NCBI RefSeq assembly: GCF_000378445.1
Contig: NZ_KB899699.1
Span: 1-64,000, forward strand
Direction of reading: 5' to 3'
DNA: 64,000 nucleotides
From: Deinococcus aquatilis DSM 23025
GTDB taxonomy: Bacteria; Deinococcota; Deinococci; Deinococcales; Deinococcaceae
A program made the translations under genes and the position numbers. Below are positions 1 through 11,830 of this stretch, piece after piece. The notes below the pieces were generated by a model. It was not told the origin of the DNA. It ran no database searches and saw nothing but the letters and a program-made list of their open reading frames with translations. Numbering within the stretch: the stretch's first letter is position 1; each line of letters starts with the position of its first letter.

Positions 1-284
1 AGGGATTTAAGCTGGAAAGCACCCACATGACGCTCCACGATCACGTGGAGCGCCTACTCTGCCTATTGACCCTGGCGTACGTCTGGTGCGTGCTGGTGGG
101 GGTTCTCCAAACCTGCACTGTGAAGGCGCACGGTCGGCGAGCCTGGAGTGTGGTGACGCTGGGCCTCCGGACCCTCGTGCGGACGTTCGTCTGCATCCAC
201 GAGCGTGGGGAGGCGGAAGCCCTGCAACTCATTGGGCTTTTGAAATCCAGCCAGACGCTCAATTCAGAAAGTGTCGGGTACTGA
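1..284 (+). CDS. IS4-type transposase, C-terminal fragment (runs off window start)
   Basis: The reading frame is open from the window edge (first whole codon at base 3) to a TGA at 282-284. It encodes GFKLESTHMT near the edge, then a block with LLCLLTLAYVWCVLVG, a KAHGRRAWSVVTLGLR basic stretch and a final SVGY. That order (ExTHxT, LLxLLxLAYxW, KxHGRRAxSxxxLGLR, terminal VGY) is the C-terminal end of the IS4-family transposases common in Deinococcus; I recognise it from family memory, not from a search. The DDE catalytic residues would lie upstream of the window. The next gene on the minus strand overlaps its last 21 bases, so this may be a live insertion that interrupted that gene. Whether the element is intact cannot be seen. 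Confidence 0.7.
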   Translation, partial: GFKLESTHMTLHDHVERLLCLLTLAYVWCVLVGVLQTCTVKAHGRRAWSVVTLGLRTLVRTFVCIHERGEAEALQLIGLLKSSQTLNSESVGY

Positions 285-626
285 GGTCAGAGCCAACAGA
301 GGGATGACATAACCATTCAGGGGGTCAGGTAGGATGAGCGGAGTGTTGGCGACAATGCGTAAGACTTCGTAAATTACTGCAAATACAGTAAAGATACAGG
401 CCCAGAATTGCTCGGCCAAATGTAACTGCCTCCTGAGCAAGATGATGAGGGTCATGATTCCCCCAAGTCCCATAAAGATGAAGAGTAATCGCCCCACCCC
501 CAAAACGGCGTTTGGCACATACAGAATAAAGAAAATGACCAATAGTCCGACAGTAGCGTGAACTGTCATCAACCGCCGTCTGGCAGGATCGGGCTGTGCC
601 GCAGCAGAAGAGGCTGTCCATTTCAT
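264..626 (-). CDS. Small membrane protein, unknown function, probably 3'-truncated by the IS
   Basis: The 120-residue product has a short polar N-terminus (residues 1-20) followed by three to four hydrophobic segments (about 22-45, 47-65, 72-92, 98-115), so it should sit in the inner membrane. The ATG is preceded by GAGGA with good spacing. I do not recognise the family. The last residues (about LTSVPDTF) are read from sequence that also forms the end of the transposase gene on the other strand, so the natural C-terminus was probably lost when the IS landed. The coding strand and its upstream flank (627-720) are more A+T-rich than the rest of the window, which hints at an acquired or decaying locus. 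Confidence 0.55.
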   Translation of the reverse strand: MKWTASSAAAQPDPARRRLMTVHATVGLLVIFFILYVPNAVLGVGRLLFIFMGLGGIMTLIILLRRQLHLAEQFWACIFTVFAVIYEVLRIVANTPLILPDPLNGYVIPLLALTSVPDTF

Positions 627-850
627 CCTCCTCAGTTTAACTCAGTGGTATATTTCATTTCACATAAACTAACGTATATAAATAAACCCTACTGGCCATT
701 ACTGACTCAGTGGATACTTATAAACCTCCTGCCAGATTCTGTGCTGAAGAACGGCATCAGGAGAACAGATTGCGTCCCCTTGTTGTCGTTCTTCAGGAGC
801 TTTTCGGTTGGGGCTTCAGGTGCTCTGCCCACACATTTGCTGAAATCGAC
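627..850. other. A+T-rich intergenic stretch with an inverted repeat
   Basis: No convincing gene. The left part (640-720) is A+T-rich and repeats ACTCAGTGG twice (about 639 and 705). A 10-bp inverted repeat, CTGAAGAACG at 744-753 and CGTTCTTCAG at 787-796, lies downstream of the aminopeptidase gene on the minus strand. It has no T-run, so it is only a weak terminator candidate. Confidence 0.3.
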
Positions 851-2104
<1,254 letters not shown>

Positions 2105-2170
2105 GATTGCCCTCTCAGGGTTGTCTGCTGCGGTATCGACTGCCCCGGTGCTGACCATCTGGCCCGGTGC

Positions 2171-2176
2171 TATCCT
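2171..2176 (+). promoter_or_regulatory. -10 element for leaderless purU
   Basis: TATCCT lies 8 nt before the purU ATG at 2185 and no Shine-Dalgarno is present. No convincing -35 was found. Confidence 0.55.
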
Positions 2177-2184
2177 GCTCGGCT

Positions 2185-3099
2185 ATGACGGCCCCGCTTG
2201 ACCCCAGCAACCCTACTTCCTCTGTTCCGGCCCGGCTCGATCCCAACAATACGGCCACCCTGACCATCGCCTGCCCAGACCGCAAGGGCATCGTGGCTGC
2301 CGTGTCGCAGTTTCTGCTCAATCACGGTGCGAATATTCTGCACTCCGACCAGCACACCACTGACCCCAGCGGCGGCCAGTTCTTTATGCGAATGGAATTT
2401 CATCTCGACGGCCTCGACCTGGCACGCGGCGCATTCGAGCGGGCCTTTGAAAGCGTGATTGCCCAGCCTTTCGACATGCAGTGGCGCGTGAATTACACGG
2501 CCCAGCCCAAGCGAATGGCGATTCTGGTCAGCCGCTATGATCACTGCTTCCTGGATTTGCTGTGGCGCAAACGCCGGGGCGAACTGCACATAGAAATTCC
2601 GCTGATCATTTCCAACCATGAAGACCTGCGCCGGGACGCCGATATGTTCGGCATTCCTTTTCATGTCGTTCCGGTGAACAAGGAAAACAAGGCCGAAGCG
2701 GAAGCCGAACAGGTGCGCCTGATGCACGAGGCGGGAGCCGACTTCGCGGTATTGGCCCGCTATATGCAGATTCTCAGCGGCGACTTTTTGCGGGGCTTTG
2801 GCCGTCCGGTCATCAATATCCATCATTCATTCCTGCCTGCGTTTATCGGGGCAAATCCCTACCGCGCCGCCTTCAAACGCGGTGTCAAACTGATCGGGGC
2901 CACCAGTCACTACGTGACCGAGGAACTGGACGCTGGGCCGATCATTGCCCAGGATGTGATTCCGGTCACTCACCGCGAGACGCCGGATTCATTGATGCGA
3001 ATGGGCCGTGACGTAGAGCGGCAGGTGCTGGCCCGCGCCGTCAAGGCGCATGTGGAAGACCGGGTGCTGGTCTACGGTAACAAAACGGTGGTCTTTTAG
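2185..3099 (+). CDS. purU: Formyltetrahydrofolate deformylase
   Basis: The enzyme hydrolyses 10-formyl-tetrahydrofolate to formate and tetrahydrofolate, balancing one-carbon pools and feeding formate to PurT-type purine synthesis. An N-terminal ACT domain (about residues 20-95, beginning [20 protein letters not shown]) is followed by the formyltransferase fold. The catalytic Asn-His-Asp triad is visible in [10 protein letters not shown] and in [11 protein letters not shown], with the [12 protein letters not shown] loop between them. The length of 304 residues is slightly over the family's usual 280-290 because of a 20-residue polar N-terminal lead. The ATG at 2185 was chosen over the in-frame GTG at 2167 because the -10 hexamer occupies the sequence between them. 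The gene stands alone, followed by its own terminator. Confidence 0.95.
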   Translation: MTAPLDPSNPTSSVPARLDPNNTATLTIACPDRKGIVAAVSQFLLNHGANILHSDQHTTDPSGGQFFMRMEFHLDGLDLARGAFERAFESVIAQPFDMQWRVNYTAQPKRMAILVSRYDHCFLDLLWRKRRGELHIEIPLIISNHEDLRRDADMFGIPFHVVPVNKENKAEAEAEQVRLMHEAGADFAVLARYMQILSGDFLRGFGRPVINIHHSFLPAFIGANPYRAAFKRGVKLIGATSHYVTEELDAGPIIAQDVIPVTHRETPDSLMRMGRDVERQVLARAVKAHVEDRVLVYGNKTVVF

Positions 3100-3111
3100 A
3101 GCCGTTGGGGG

Positions 3112-3151
3112 AATGAAAGCGTCAGAAGCCTCTTGTTCTGACGCTTTCATT
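3112..3151 (+). terminator. Terminator of purU
   Basis: A perfect 16-bp stem (arms 3112-3127 and 3136-3151, left arm AATGAAAGCGTCAGAA) with an 8-nt loop sits 13 bases after the purU stop. The T-tail is short (TTT), but the A+T-rich stem base may compensate. Confidence 0.7.
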
Positions 3152-3299
3152 TGACAAATGCTTCAGGGCAGTTCTGCGCGATGATATTCACTCGGTCTGC
3201 TCGGTCAAAGAGACGGTCTCTTTTGCACAACTGCTGTGGGATTTGACCATGAGTTGCAGGCCGTAAGCTCCGAACTGAATGGATGAAGGCAGTGGCACG

Positions 3300-3333
3300 A
3301 AAACGGCGCTGAGGGGTTGTCCCTCCCGCGCCG
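3300..3333 (-). terminator. Terminator of the LON-domain gene
   Basis: On the minus strand CGGCGC-GG-GAGGG pairs with CCCTC-A-GCGCCG and is followed by TTTT. It lies 26 bases beyond the LON-domain stop codon. Between this and the purU terminator there is no gene. Confidence 0.65.
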
Positions 3334-3358
3334 TCTTCATGGCCTGTTGCTCACGGCC

Positions 3359-3970
3359 CTAGTTCAGTTCCCGCGCTCCTGCCGGAACCGTAGAAATCAG
3401 TACGTCCAAGCGGTCCAGCAGGGTCTTGCCTTCCAGCGCCTCTTCCCTCTGCTCAGGAGTCAGAGGCAGGAGGGCAGCGGCAAAACTGGCAAGCAGCAGC
3501 GGTTCGTCGGGGGCATTGTCGCGGATGGCTGCGGCGTCGCTGGGCCGGAGCCTCAGCAGGTCGGCCAGCAGGCGGCGGGCCACAGCTTCGGTGGCGGGCA
3601 GGCCCAGGGGATCGGGTTCCAACGGCCAGTCTTCTACGGTGGCGCTCAGGTACGGCTCGGTCAGGTCGAACTCCTGAATCTGGAAGCGGTCGCCGCCGAC
3701 CACGATGATGCTGCTGGTGCCGTCTTCATGGCCCTGCGCCTGCATCAGGTGGGCGTAGGTGCCGACCCTGGATACCCGCTCGTGAAAAGGCAGATTGGAT
3801 TCGTTGCTGGTTTCGCGCACCCGCACGATGCCGAACGGCTCGCCCGTTTCCTGCACGCGCACCAGCAGCGCCCGGTAGCGTGGTTCGAAGACATACAGAG
3901 GCAGCACTTGCCCCGGAAACAGCACGAGGTTTGGCAAAGGAAAAAGCGGGACAACCGGAGGCGCGGACAT
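3359..3970 (-). CDS. LON-substrate-binding-domain protein
   Basis: A stand-alone LON N-terminal (PUA-like) domain protein of 203 residues without ATPase or protease modules. The N-terminus [19 protein letters not shown] with FEPRYRALL is the signature opening of the domain, followed by GIVRVRE and the alpha-helical second half (residues 120-200). Such proteins are thought to bind unfolded or specific protein substrates, but their physiological role is not settled. The gene is the last of the khpA-rimM-trmD group, 71 bases after trmD, and is followed by a terminator, so it probably shares that transcript. An AGGA precedes the ATG at short distance. Confidence 0.88.
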   Translation of the reverse strand: MSAPPVVPLFPLPNLVLFPGQVLPLYVFEPRYRALLVRVQETGEPFGIVRVRETSNESNLPFHERVSRVGTYAHLMQAQGHEDGTSSIIVVGGDRFQIQEFDLTEPYLSATVEDWPLEPDPLGLPATEAVARRLLADLLRLRPSDAAAIRDNAPDEPLLLASFAAALLPLTPEQREEALEGKTLLDRLDVLISTVPAGARELN

Positions 3971-4041
3971 GGTGCGTTTATCCTGCGCCCTGAACGGGGG
4001 TTACGACTTGTGCGGAAGCTACAGAAGCCCTCAGGCACAGC

Positions 4042-4902
4042 TTACTTTTCAGGGGTCGGATCATTGGCCTGTACCTTAGCTTGGTCTTCGGGAGAAGGTG
4101 ATTCCAGTGGAGCGGCATGGGTGCGCCTGCGTTTGCGTTTGGGCACGGGTGGTGGTGGGGCGTTCCAGGCCTTCAACTGCTCGTCAGGCACGCCGAGCGT
4201 CAGCAGATGGGCGCTGTCCTGGGGCGTGAGATCAGCCGAGGCCAGCAGATCCGGGCGGCGGGCCAGGGTGCGGGCCACTGCCTCCTGCCTGCGCCACGTG
4301 GCAATGGCAGCGTGATTGCCGCCGCGCAGGACATCTGGCACGGTTTCACCTTCCCACTCCAGCGGGCGGGTGTATTCCGGGTAATCCAGCAGGCCGCTGG
4401 AGAACGAGTCGGCGCGGTGTGAATCGGCGTCTCCCAGTACGCCCGGGATCAGCCGCGCGACTGCTTCCAGCACGCAGGCGGCGGCAGCCTCTCCGCCCAT
4501 CATCACAAAATCCCCGATGCTCAGTTCCCGCGTGACCCTCGTTTCTACCCGTGTGTCGAACCCCTCGTAGCGTCCACACAGGAAGGCCAGATGACGCTTG
4601 CCGCTCAGTTCCTCGGCCACCCGCTGCGTGAAGGGCTGCCCCGCCGGACTGAACAGGATCACCTCATCGGCCTCGGGCAGACTTGCCAGCGCACGCTCGG
4701 CCACATCGACCCGGATCACCATGCCCGCGCCGCCGCCGTAGGGCGTGTCGTCTACTTTGGCATGTCGGTTGCCCGCAAAATCGCGCAGATTCACCAGTTG
4801 CACGTCGATCAGGCCACGTTCCCTCGCCTTTCCCACAATCGCTTCTGTGGCAAATGGGGCCAGCAGTTCAGGAAACAGGGTGAGAAACGAAAAAGTCAGC
4901 AT
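4042..4902 (-). CDS. trmD: tRNA (guanine-N1-)-methyltransferase TrmD
   Basis: TrmD methylates N1 of guanine 37 in tRNAs reading CNN and some other codons, using S-adenosylmethionine, and prevents +1 frameshifts. The trefoil-knot SPOUT motifs are present: [12 protein letters not shown] (about 52-63), [23 protein letters not shown] (about 130-140) and the [14 protein letters not shown] loop. Residues 1-245 cover the usual family length. A Pro/Lys/Arg-rich tail of about 40 residues ([12 protein letters not shown] onward) is extra and looks unstructured. The ATG follows the rimM stop by 9 bases, with GGAGAG inside the end of rimM, so the two are translationally close. The rimM-trmD linkage is conserved across bacteria. 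Confidence 0.96.
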   Translation of the reverse strand: MLTFSFLTLFPELLAPFATEAIVGKARERGLIDVQLVNLRDFAGNRHAKVDDTPYGGGAGMVIRVDVAERALASLPEADEVILFSPAGQPFTQRVAEELSGKRHLAFLCGRYEGFDTRVETRVTRELSIGDFVMMGGEAAAACVLEAVARLIPGVLGDADSHRADSFSSGLLDYPEYTRPLEWEGETVPDVLRGGNHAAIATWRRQEAVARTLARRPDLLASADLTPQDSAHLLTLGVPDEQLKAWNAPPPPVPKRKRRRTHAAPLESPSPEDQAKVQANDPTPEK

Positions 4903-4911
4903 GGGCGGCGG

Positions 4912-5442
4912 CTACTCTCCGGCGTCATCGTCCAGCAGGCCAGCAGGCGCGTCTTCGGTCAGCACGATCCGTACCGGACGGCCCGCCTCGGTCTGCACAT
5001 CAACGTAAGGGGCCTGCAGGGGCAACAGAGCCTCCCTGCCGCCGTGCTGTACCACCAACAGGTCTTGCGGGCCAGCATCCATCACGTCGCTGACCTCGCC
5101 CAGTACTGTGCCAGCCGCGTCCAGCAGTGTCAGGCCGCGCAGGTCGTGGTAATAGAAGCTGCCCTCTTCCAGCTCCGGCAGATCGGCGTCGGCAGCATAG
5201 ACGTTCGCGCCGCGCAGGGCTTCTGCTCCTTCCCGGTCAGCGATTCCGGCCAGTTGAAGGGCCACGCCGGGGGCCAGCGGATCGGCCCGGCGCACCCGCA
5301 GCCAACCGCGCCCCTCCACGTACACGCGGGGAAGGCTCAAAATCTGGCCTGCATCGCCCAGCACATACAGCTTGATGCCGCCCTGAACGCCGTGCGGCCC
5401 CAAGAAATATCCCAGCCGGGTGGTGTCGGTGGGCGCGGTCAT
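4912..5442 (-). CDS. rimM: Ribosome maturation factor RimM
   Basis: RimM binds ribosomal protein S19 and helps maturation of the 30S head. The protein opens with the family pattern TRLGYFLGPHGVQGGIKLYV (residues 8-27), continues with the RimM N-terminal barrel, and has the PRC-barrel C-terminal half marked by GSFYYHDLRGLTLLD and VLGEVSDVMDAGPQDLLVV. The length of 176 is typical. It lies between khpA (73 bases upstream) and trmD. The sequence before the ATG is G-rich (GGGCGGCGGGG), giving only a vague Shine-Dalgarno. Confidence 0.95.
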   Translation of the reverse strand: MTAPTDTTRLGYFLGPHGVQGGIKLYVLGDAGQILSLPRVYVEGRGWLRVRRADPLAPGVALQLAGIADREGAEALRGANVYAADADLPELEEGSFYYHDLRGLTLLDAAGTVLGEVSDVMDAGPQDLLVVQHGGREALLPLQAPYVDVQTEAGRPVRIVLTEDAPAGLLDDDAGE

Positions 5443-5515
5443 CCCCGCCGCCCAGTTCGTATGGTGTGTGTCATCGGGCCTACTTTTTGGTCAGAAAGAA
5501 GAATGTAGAGAAGAA

Positions 5516-5758
5516 TTACTGCTGCTTACGCGGCGCGTCGAGGTCTACATTCAGGCGTTCGCGGGGATCGCTGACGGCCCGCACGAGGGTACGGATGGCC
5601 TGAATCACGCGTCCCTGCCGCCCGATCAACCGGCCTTCCTCGCCGGGACCGACGCGCACCGCGATGGTTGGCCCACGTTTGGCAACCCGCACCAGCGAGG
5701 GTTGATCCACCACGCTCTGTGCCAGAAACAACGTCAGGTCTACGGGGTCGGTTTTCAT
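5516..5758 (-). CDS. khpA: KH-domain RNA-binding protein KhpA
   Basis: A single KH domain of 80 residues with the nucleic-acid-binding GxxG loop visible as GRQGRVIQAIRTLVRA (about residues 47-62). KhpA proteins bind RNA with a partner (KhpB/Jag) in other bacteria, with roles in cell elongation and sRNA-type regulation; no partner gene is in this window. In many genomes this gene sits between rpsP and rimM. Here that order is kept, but a terminator and a 336-base gap separate it from rpsP, and it has its own leaderless-type promoter, so it is probably expressed independently. Confidence 0.93.
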   Translation of the reverse strand: MKTDPVDLTLFLAQSVVDQPSLVRVAKRGPTIAVRVGPGEEGRLIGRQGRVIQAIRTLVRAVSDPRERLNVDLDAPRKQQ

Positions 5759-5765
5759 GGGCGGC

Positions 5766-5771
5766 AGTCTA
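5766..5771 (-). promoter_or_regulatory. -10 element for leaderless khpA-rimM-trmD
   Basis: TAGACT on the minus strand ends 7 nt before the khpA ATG. There is no Shine-Dalgarno. Confidence 0.55.
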
Positions 5772-6048
5772 CAGCATCTGGTCGGAGAATCGGCCTTTTT
5801 GTACGCTCAGAACGAACAAATGTTGACCCTATGCCCCCGTTGGTGGGGACACTGGAAGGGGGGTGCATGGGTTGAAAGCACCGGGTCAGGCCAGTTGAAG
5901 ACCAGCGGGGTTGATTTTTAGACCAGGCACAACCACAGCGAACAAAAAACGAACAAAGCGGGCCAGAGTGGTCAAGCCGACCTTCCTCATTTTGGTTTAC
6001 CTCGACGGAGGCTCAACTCCTGACGAGCAACACCATTCTTCTGGACAA
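5772..6048. other. khpA upstream region with three CGAACAAA repeats
   Basis: No gene seen. The octamer CGAACAAA occurs at 5813-5820, 5939-5946 and 5950-5957; the last two are 11 nt apart, about one helical turn. They read TTTGTTCG in the direction of khpA and could be regulator sites. Function is unknown. Confidence 0.35.
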
Positions 6049-6074
6049 CAAAAAAAGCCCCCGAGGGAGCTTTG
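6049..6074 (-). terminator. Terminator of rpsP
   Basis: On the minus strand AAAGCTCCC-TCG-GGGGGCTTT forms a 9-bp stem with one G-T pair, followed directly by a T-run. It lies about 20 bases after the rpsP stop codon. Confidence 0.85.
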
Positions 6075-6094
6075 AACGAAACCGGAAGGCCGGT

Positions 6095-6343
6095 TTACGC
6101 GACTTTGACGCCCTGAGACTTCAGCAGGCGGCGGGCCGTCTGGGTAGGCTGCGCACCATTGGCAATCCAGTAGGCGGCGCGTTCGGCGTCGATCTTCAGG
6201 AAGGTTTCGCTGGTTTTGCGGGGATCGTAGTGACCCAGGCTCTCAATGTAGCCACCGTCACGGGGACGGCGAACGTCGGTGACGACGATGCGGTAGTGAG
6301 GGTTATGGGTGGAACCAAAGCGGGAAAGGCGAATCTTGACCAT
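6095..6343 (-). CDS. rpsP: 30S ribosomal protein S16
   Basis: The N-terminus [20 protein letters not shown] followed by [20 protein letters not shown] is the conserved S16 signature, and 82 residues is the normal size. S16 is a primary 16S rRNA binder needed for 30S assembly. The ATG is preceded by GAGG with a spacing of 8. The gene is followed by a strong intrinsic terminator, so here it forms its own unit rather than leading the khpA-rimM-trmD group. Confidence 0.97.
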   Translation of the reverse strand: MVKIRLSRFGSTHNPHYRIVVTDVRRPRDGGYIESLGHYDPRKTSETFLKIDAERAAYWIANGAQPTQTARRLLKSQGVKVA

Positions 6344-6483
6344 GGGAAAAACCTCGGGGAAGGATGTACTGAGGGTAAAGCGCCCGCAAGGATGGCGGGG
6401 TTCATACGCCCGTCAGCAGCCAACCGGGAGCGCACCGAGGAAGAGTATCAGACCGGGGCGGAGGGGGCAAGTGCCGAAGCGCC

Positions 6484-7949
6484 CTAAAACCCCGGATTCA
6501 CGGGTTGCCGGGTGGCTCCGTTGACCCTGTTCAACTGGAACGCCATCCGGTCGGGGCCGAAGATGGGGCTGCCGCCGATTGCGCCGAGCGGTGTGCCCTG
6601 AGCGACGCGGTTGCCCACGCTGACCTGCGGGTCTTGCAGGCCGAAATAGGCGCTGACCGTTGCGCCATGATCCACCAGAATTACCCAGCCGAGACTGTTG
6701 TAATAGGTGGCGGCAATCACGTTGCCCGCAGCAGTGGCGGCAGCCTGGGTGCCTCCCGGCGCACTCAGGACCACCCACTGCGCTCCGTTGGCACCGTACC
6801 CCTGCGACACCTGACCGCCTGGCAGAGGAAATCCGCTGGGGCCACTGCTGGGCGGCAACGGCGCGATCTGCTGCTCCACCTCGACCTGCGCGGCCTCAGC
6901 CTCCTGCTGCTGCTGCGCCAACCGCTGCTGCTCCTGCTGCACGGCGGCACTGCGCTGGGCGGCGGCGCGGGCAGCCTGTTCCCGTTGCAGGCGTTCGCGT
7001 TCCTGCTGCTCGCGCACGGCCTGAATGCGGGCGGCCTCTATCCGGGCAGCGCGTTCCTGTGCTACACGCACGGCAGCCAGGCGGGCGGCCTCAATCCGTG
7101 CGCGTTCCTGAGCTTCCCGAATTCGGCGCAATTCGGCCAGGCGGCGCTGACGCTCCTCTTCCAGGCGGCGCTGACGTTCGGCCTCGATCCGTGCGCGTTC
7201 CTGCACCACGGCCCCAACCAGATTGTCGATGGTGCGGCCTGTCAGCGCCTGCTCGGCCTGGGTCTGGGCGGCCAGAGTGCGCTGCCCCTGTTCCGATTTT
7301 CTCAGACTCGCCAGCAGTGTCTGCTGCTCCTGACGGCGTTCTTTGAGGTTCGCCAGCACCTCGGCCCGCTGCGTCTGGAGGTCTTTCAGGGTAGCGGTCT
7401 GCTGGGCTTGTTGGGCCTGCTGCTGTTTCAGTGCAGCGACCTCGGAGCGCAGCGTTTCGATGATCTGCACATTATATTTCCCGGCCATGTTGTTGTAATT
7501 GAGCCGAATCAGCAGGTCGGACAGGCTGCGGGACTGAGAGAGCAGTTGCAGGTAGCGTCCACTGCGCTCGCGGTAGAGGGTGTTCAGAATCTGGCGCACG
7601 TCTTCTTGCAGGCGCGAAACCCGCGTTTCGGTGCGGCCTTTGGCAGCGGTCGTATCGGCCAGCAGTCGCTCGGCCAACTGGGTGCGGGCGGCCAGCGTCG
7701 CCACCTCGTTCACCAGTTGCGTTACGTTGCGGCCCAGCCCGTCCAGACGCGTCAGGGTGGCCTTTTGCTGCACGGTCAGGTTCTGGATGGTGTTGCGGAC
7801 CCGCTCCAATTCCTTCGCCTGCGCCGCATTCAGTTGCCGCTGCTGCTGGAGGTCTCGCTGCAACTGCTCCAGACGCTCCGAGGTGGTCTGGGCACCGGCC
7901 AGCAGCGCCGCCGATACCAGCAGCAGGACGGCCTTTCGTCCGACCCGCA

Positions 7950-7950
<1 letters not shown>
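6484..7950 (-). CDS. EnvC-like murein hydrolase activator (coiled coil + degenerate M23 domain)
   Basis: A signal peptide (about residues 1-21, ending in GAQT) leads into a long coiled coil (about 22-250), an Arg/Ala/Glu/Gln-rich segment (about 250-345) and a C-terminal LytM/M23-like domain (about 365-488, starting GFPLPGGQVSQGYG). The zinc-binding residues of active M23 peptidases appear lost: the first motif position reads QGYGANGAQW without His or Asp, and the final HxH position reads MAFQLNR. EnvC-type proteins with such dead LytM domains do not cut peptidoglycan but activate amidases under FtsEX control. The GTG start overlaps the ftsX stop codon by one base (TAGTG), so translation is coupled. 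A candidate target amidase lies at 58291-59463. Confidence 0.88.
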
Positions 7951-8813
<863 letters not shown>

Positions 8814-8865
8814 AGAAGCTCCGGTGAGAGGGCGATCTGAATTCCGGTGGCAAAGAATGGGAGGT

Positions 8866-9549
8866 TCACAGCGCGTACCCGCCGTAAGGGTCGTCGCGCA
8901 CCAGTTTGCCCTTCCGCAGCGTCAGCGTGCGGTGCCGGAAGGTTTCCACGAGGTCGCGGGCGTGCGTCGCGACCACCACCGTCGTACCGCGCAGATTCAC
9001 GTTTTGCAGCACCTTCAGTACTTCGCGGCTGTTGTCTGGGTCCAGGTTTCCGGTGGGCTCGTCGGCCAGCAGCAGCGGCGGATCGGACACGATGGCGCGG
9101 GCAATCGCCACCCGCTGTTGCTCGCCCTGCGACAGTTGCAGCGGCAGCGCGTATTTTTTGTGTTCCAGGCCTACCGTTCTGAGGGCCGTCGTGACCCGTG
9201 CGGGCCATTCGCGCTGCGCGACCCCCGTGACGCGCAACGCGAAGGCCACGTTGTCGTAGGCGTTTAGGTGCGGCAGCAGGAGGTTTTCCTGAAATACGGT
9301 GCCCATGCGGCGGCGCAGCAGGGCCGTGCGGCCTCCCCGGTAATGGGCTAGCGCCTCACCTGCCACACGCACTTCACCCTTGCTGGGCAGCGCCCGCTTC
9401 AGGACCAGATTCATAAAACTGCTCTTTCCGGCCCCGGAATGGCCGACCAGATACACGAATTCGCCTTTGCCGACATGCATACTGATGTCGTCGAGGGCCA
9501 GCGTTCGGGTGACGGGATATTCGAGGGTGACGTGTTTGAAATCGATCAT
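8866..9549 (-). CDS. ftsE: Cell division ATP-binding protein FtsE
   Basis: A 227-residue ABC ATPase with Walker A GHSGAGKSS (about 35-43), signature LSQGEQQR, Walker B LLLADEPTGNLD and switch His in VVVATHA. It begins MIDFKHVTLEYP, the usual FtsE opening. The ATG at 9549 has GGGGAAAG at proper distance; an in-frame upstream start at 9621 would add 24 unrelated residues and was rejected. It powers FtsX, which follows after 52 bases. The block ftsE-ftsX-envC-like forms one operon divergent from a periplasmic protease. Confidence 0.95.
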   Translation of the reverse strand: MIDFKHVTLEYPVTRTLALDDISMHVGKGEFVYLVGHSGAGKSSFMNLVLKRALPSKGEVRVAGEALAHYRGGRTALLRRRMGTVFQENLLLPHLNAYDNVAFALRVTGVAQREWPARVTTALRTVGLEHKKYALPLQLSQGEQQRVAIARAIVSDPPLLLADEPTGNLDPDNSREVLKVLQNVNLRGTTVVVATHARDLVETFRHRTLTLRKGKLVRDDPYGGYAL

Positions 9550-9766
9550 GCGCTTTCCCCGGCAGCGGATAGACAGGGCAGCGTTATTGGGAAGAATGAA
9601 GTCATGCTCGTGGTGCAGCATAGCCCAGCCTCTTCACCGAACCATGAAGGCCGCCTCATGAGGGTGGGCCGGGGGACGTGTCCGGCCACCCTTCCGTTCC
9701 AGTACCGACGCCCCCTGACCTACAGGCTGGTAACTTCGGCCTCAAACGTCCTTCACCTGCACGCAC
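9550..9766. other. Divergent ftsE / S41-protease intergenic region
   Basis: No gene. It contains an imperfect G+C-rich inverted repeat at about 9660-9692 (GGGTGG-G-CCGG against CCGGCCACCC, one bulged G) that has no T-run and could be a regulatory site. Confidence 0.3.
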
Positions 9767-9772
9767 TATCCT
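9767..9772 (+). promoter_or_regulatory. -10 element for leaderless S41 protease
   Basis: TATCCT is 6 nt before the GTG at 9779; no Shine-Dalgarno precedes the GTG. Confidence 0.55.
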
Positions 9773-9778
9773 GACGCC

Positions 9779-11095
<1,317 letters not shown>

Positions 11096-11112
11096 ACAGG
11101 CGGTAAGTGGTG

Positions 11113-11150
11113 AGTGGGCCGGGGCATCTGCTTCCGGCCCACTGCTTTTG
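11113..11150 (+). terminator. Terminator of the S41 protease gene
   Basis: AGTGGGCCGG (11113-11122) pairs perfectly with CCGGCCCACT (11134-11143), followed by GCTTTT. Confidence 0.75.
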
Positions 11151-11209
11151 GTAAATGTCTGAGGCTGTCAGACACCGTTTTTACGGCCCAGAGCTGATGA
11201 CCTGAAGCT

Positions 11210-11830
11210 TCAGTCCCAGTCCCACTTGCGCCAGTCGCTGGGCTTGGCGGTGCCTGCTTTTGCCCGGCTGGGTTCCGGCTCCGGCTTTTTCGCTGCCGGG
11301 TCGGGATACCACGCATAGGCGGCCGCCAAGGCCGTATCCAGCCGCGCCCGCAGCAACTCCGCCAGGGTGGCTGATTCCCGTGCGCTGACTTTGCCGATTT
11401 CCGCTTCCAGCCGGGCTTGCAGTTCTGCCAGCTTGGGCAGATACGGCTCGCGGGCTTTTTTTACTGCCCCTTTTCTCAGCGGTTCGGGGTGAATGACAGG
11501 GCGGTAGCTGCCAGCAGCGGCTTCCAGCAGGGCGGCGCGGGCCAGAGTGCGGGCGGCTTTAGCTTTCTCTGCGCGTTCGCGGGCGTCGGCGGCGCGGGCC
11601 TGACCGATCAGAAAATTCTCGTCGCGTTCGGCTTCCTCTACCCTCGCTTCGGTATACAGCTTGACTGGGGGCAAACGTCGGCGGCCCATTTTCAGTCCAT
11701 TGGGGCGGGTCGCGTCGTGCGTGCCCAGAAATTTGGCGATCAATGCCGCCGTCCAGCCGCGCTCCTTCAGGTCCTGGGTTGCCAGAAATCCGGCTGGATT
11801 CAGAGGCTGTTTTTCAGGCTTGGTGCTCAT
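11210..11830 (-). CDS. Basic protein of unknown function translationally coupled to a GNAT gene
   Basis: The 206-residue product is rich in Ala, Arg, Lys and Glu and has no membrane segments. Its N-terminal third (about 20-75, LKERGWTAALIAKFLG, then KLYTEARVEEAE) looks like a small helix-turn-helix-type module: a GWT..LI..FLG helix pair followed by a basic loop and the Tyr-x-x-x-Arg-Val helix. The middle is strongly helical and the tail is Pro/Lys-rich. I do not recognise a named family. Its ATG overlaps the stop of the acetyltransferase gene (ATGA), so the two are made together and may act on the same substrate. Confidence 0.75.
   Translation of the reverse strand: MSTKPEKQPLNPAGFLATQDLKERGWTAALIAKFLGTHDATRPNGLKMGRRRLPPVKLYTEARVEEAERDENFLIGQARAADARERAEKAKAARTLARAALLEAAAGSYRPVIHPEPLRKGAVKKAREPYLPKLAELQARLEAEIGKVSARESATLAELLRARLDTALAAAYAWYPDPAAKKPEPEPSRAKAGTAKPSDWRKWDWD

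Noticed and set aside
3207..3223. Perfect inverted repeat AAAGAGAC-G-GTCTCTTT as an operator
   Set aside because: It lies between two convergent genes, each with its own terminator and no promoter nearby, so an operator role is unlikely. It may be a chance or relic palindrome.
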